From Desulfobacteraceae bacterium (GTDB lineage Bacteria > Desulfobacterota > Desulfobacteria > Desulfobacterales > Desulfosarcinaceae), in NCBI GenBank assembly GCA_027025615.1, contig JALVQM010000060.1, forward strand, positions 1 through 7,104: a stretch of 7,104 nucleotides of DNA, written 5' to 3'. Shown here piece by piece: positions 5,681 through 7,104 of this stretch. Within the stretch, counting starts at the first letter, position 1. Each line of letters begins with the position of its first letter. The notes below the pieces were generated by a model. It ran no database searches. It was not told the origin of the DNA and saw only the letters and a program-made list of their open reading frames with translations. Position numbers and translations under genes: made by a program.

Positions 5681-7102
5681 ATGCTGAAGGCTGAACTTAA
5701 TAATATTCCAGGACAGGTACGCTCCATTCACATGATTGCTGTCTGCGGAACTGGCATGGGGGCCTTGGCCTGTATCCTGAAAGAGCTGGGTTTTAAGGTC
5801 ACAGGCTCGGATGCCAATGTCTATCCTCCGATGAGTACATTTTTGCAGGATAAGGGAATTGAAATTTTTAAGGGCTTTTCAGCCTCCCATCTTAACCATC
5901 GGCCTGACCTGGTGGTTGTTGGTAATGCCGTCAGCAAGGATAACCCCGAGGTCGTTGCCCTGGCTGATCTGAATCTGCCATATTGCTCGATGCCCCAGGC
6001 GATCTGTCATTTTTTTTCCAGCCGCAGGCAGATCATGGTAAGCGGAACCCATGGCAAAACCACTACATCGGCCTTGATAGCCTGGATATTGCACCGGGCG
6101 GGTTTGGATCCCGGTTTTTTCATCGGAGGGATAGTTGGCGGGTTCAACAGCAACTATCGCCTGGGCAGGGGCCGGTGGCTGGTTCTGGAAGGTGACGAGT
6201 ACGATACGGCTTTTTTCGACAAGGAACCAAAATTTCTTCATTTCAATCCGGAAATCAGCGTAATTACCAGTCTGGAATTTGACCACGCCGACATCTATAA
6301 GGACCTTGATGCGGTTGAACAGGCTTTCCGAAAACTGGTGGCCGGGATAGACAGTCGCTCAACGATCATGGCTTGTGACAGGGCGCCGCTGCTGGGCAAG
6401 GTACTTGAAGATGCCAGCTGCAAAGTGGAAAGCTATGGCAGGGGTGAAAACGCCTTCTGGCAGGCCCGAAAAATGGTCCAAAGCGGCCCTCAAATGGAGT
6501 TTTCGTTGTTTCGCCGGGGAAAGTTTGTCAGGGATTTTGTTTGCCCCCTGGTTGGTTACCATAATCTTGAAAATGTTACAGCAGCTTTGGCTGTCGCCCA
6601 CAAGCTGGGAATTTCTCCGGATTCAATGGCCCGGGCCCTGGCGGCTTTTCCCGGGGTCGCCCGCCGTCAGCAGATTAGAGGAGAAAAACATGGGATAATG
6701 GTGATGGACGATTTTGCCCATCATCCAACCGCGGTTAAAGCTACCATTGAAGCGGTTGCCGGGTCCTTTCCCCAAAGAAGGTTGATTGCCGTTTTTGAAC
6801 CCCGCACCAATTCCAACCGGCGAAGGGTTTTCCAGGATGTTTATCCCGACGCTTTCGGGTCCGCCGGCATTGTTTGTGTGCGTCGTCCTCCGGCAATAGA
6901 GACCGTGGCACCTGAAGATCGCTTTTCAGTTTCCAGGCTGGTAAAAGACTTGCGTCACAGGGGCATCGATGCCCACCGGTTTGGCGACACAGATTCCATT
7001 ATTGCCTTTTTAAAGAAACTGGCCAGGGCCGGAGATCTGATTTTGATCATGTCAAACGGTGGATTTGACAATATCCACTCCCGCCTGCTGGATGTCCTCT
7101 GA
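5681..7102 (+). CDS. mpl: UDP-N-acetylmuramate:L-alanyl-gamma-D-glutamyl-meso-diaminopimelate ligase
   Basis: Cytoplasmic Mur-ligase-family enzyme that joins recovered murein tripeptide (L-Ala-D-Glu-meso-DAP) to UDP-MurNAc using ATP, short-cutting peptidoglycan synthesis during cell-wall recycling. The 473-residue product is close to the usual family length of about 450-460. The N-terminal UDP-binding domain opens with CGTGMGALA (22-30). The ATP P-loop is GTHGKTTT (122-129), and EGDEYDTAFFD (170-180) is characteristic of Mpl. GYHNLENVTAA (292-302) and DDFAHHPTA (343-351) are central and C-terminal Mur-ligase motifs. FEPRTNSNRRR (372-382) and the closing SNGGF (458-462) distinguish Mpl from MurC. 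AAAGGA at 5666-5671 supports the ATG at 5681; the upstream in-frame ATG at 5660 is cut off by a TAG directly before the start. The gene is complete, ending two bases before the window edge, and divergent from the Sir2 gene. It implies a DAP-type Gram-negative wall with tripeptide uptake. Confidence 0.95.
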   Translation: MLKAELNNIPGQVRSIHMIAVCGTGMGALACILKELGFKVTGSDANVYPPMSTFLQDKGIEIFKGFSASHLNHRPDLVVVGNAVSKDNPEVVALADLNLPYCSMPQAICHFFSSRRQIMVSGTHGKTTTSALIAWILHRAGLDPGFFIGGIVGGFNSNYRLGRGRWLVLEGDEYDTAFFDKEPKFLHFNPEISVITSLEFDHADIYKDLDAVEQAFRKLVAGIDSRSTIMACDRAPLLGKVLEDASCKVESYGRGENAFWQARKMVQSGPQMEFSLFRRGKFVRDFVCPLVGYHNLENVTAALAVAHKLGISPDSMARALAAFPGVARRQQIRGEKHGIMVMDDFAHHPTAVKATIEAVAGSFPQRRLIAVFEPRTNSNRRRVFQDVYPDAFGSAGIVCVRRPPAIETVAPEDRFSVSRLVKDLRHRGIDAHRFGDTDSIIAFLKKLARAGDLILIMSNGGFDNIHSRLLDVL

Positions 7103-7104
7103 TT

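Noticed and set aside
5879..6286. A 135-codon minus-strand frame inside mpl
   Set aside because: It lies wholly antisense to a clear mpl coding region, with no domain or start signal.

Overview
The window reads as chromosomal DNA of a Gram-negative bacterium, most likely a member of the Desulfobacterota (old Deltaproteobacteria). This is inferred from gene content, not from any search: a C5-pathway haem gene (hemL), the murein-recycling ligase Mpl, a GAF-type sigma-54 activator, and a small PilZ-like protein of a kind I associate with that phylum. Base composition is moderate and even, and I see no mobile element, tRNA, rRNA or CRISPR array. No gene-free gap exceeds about 185 bases.

Layout. 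At the left edge an unidentified reading frame ends with an ATGA overlap on hemL (85-1377, +). A strong bidirectional hairpin terminator (1377-1416) separates hemL from three genes on the minus strand. In transcription order these are a GAF/AAA+/Fis sigma-54-dependent activator (4488-2986), a 119-residue PilZ-like protein (2844-2485), and a membrane-anchored, coiled-coil M23 murein endopeptidase (2417-1491). Further right lie a Sir2-family deacylase with the class III Tyr/Arg pocket (5497-4664, -) and, divergent from it, mpl (5681-7102, +), whose stop codon falls two bases before the window ends.

The most interesting part is the control region at 2845-2985. Immediately downstream of the sigma-54 activator gene, and in front of the PilZ-like gene, there is a near-consensus -24/-12 promoter (TTGGCA-N6-TTGCA, GG and GC exactly 10 bases apart). 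A GC-rich dyad (GCCCGG-N9-CCGGGC) lies centred about 79 bases upstream of the predicted start, which fits an activator site. The activator gene has its own predicted sigma-70 promoter (TTGACA-17-TAAGAT), whose -35 box is one arm of a second, perfect dyad. The simplest reading is a compact circuit: a GAF-sensing activator controlling an adjacent PilZ-like gene and perhaps the envelope peptidase beyond it. Between those last two genes is a small hairpin with eight U residues that could reduce read-through.

Nothing here is clearly a new system. The other genes are well-known families, and the cell-wall connection between the M23 peptidase and Mpl is only suggestive, because the two genes are not in one operon.
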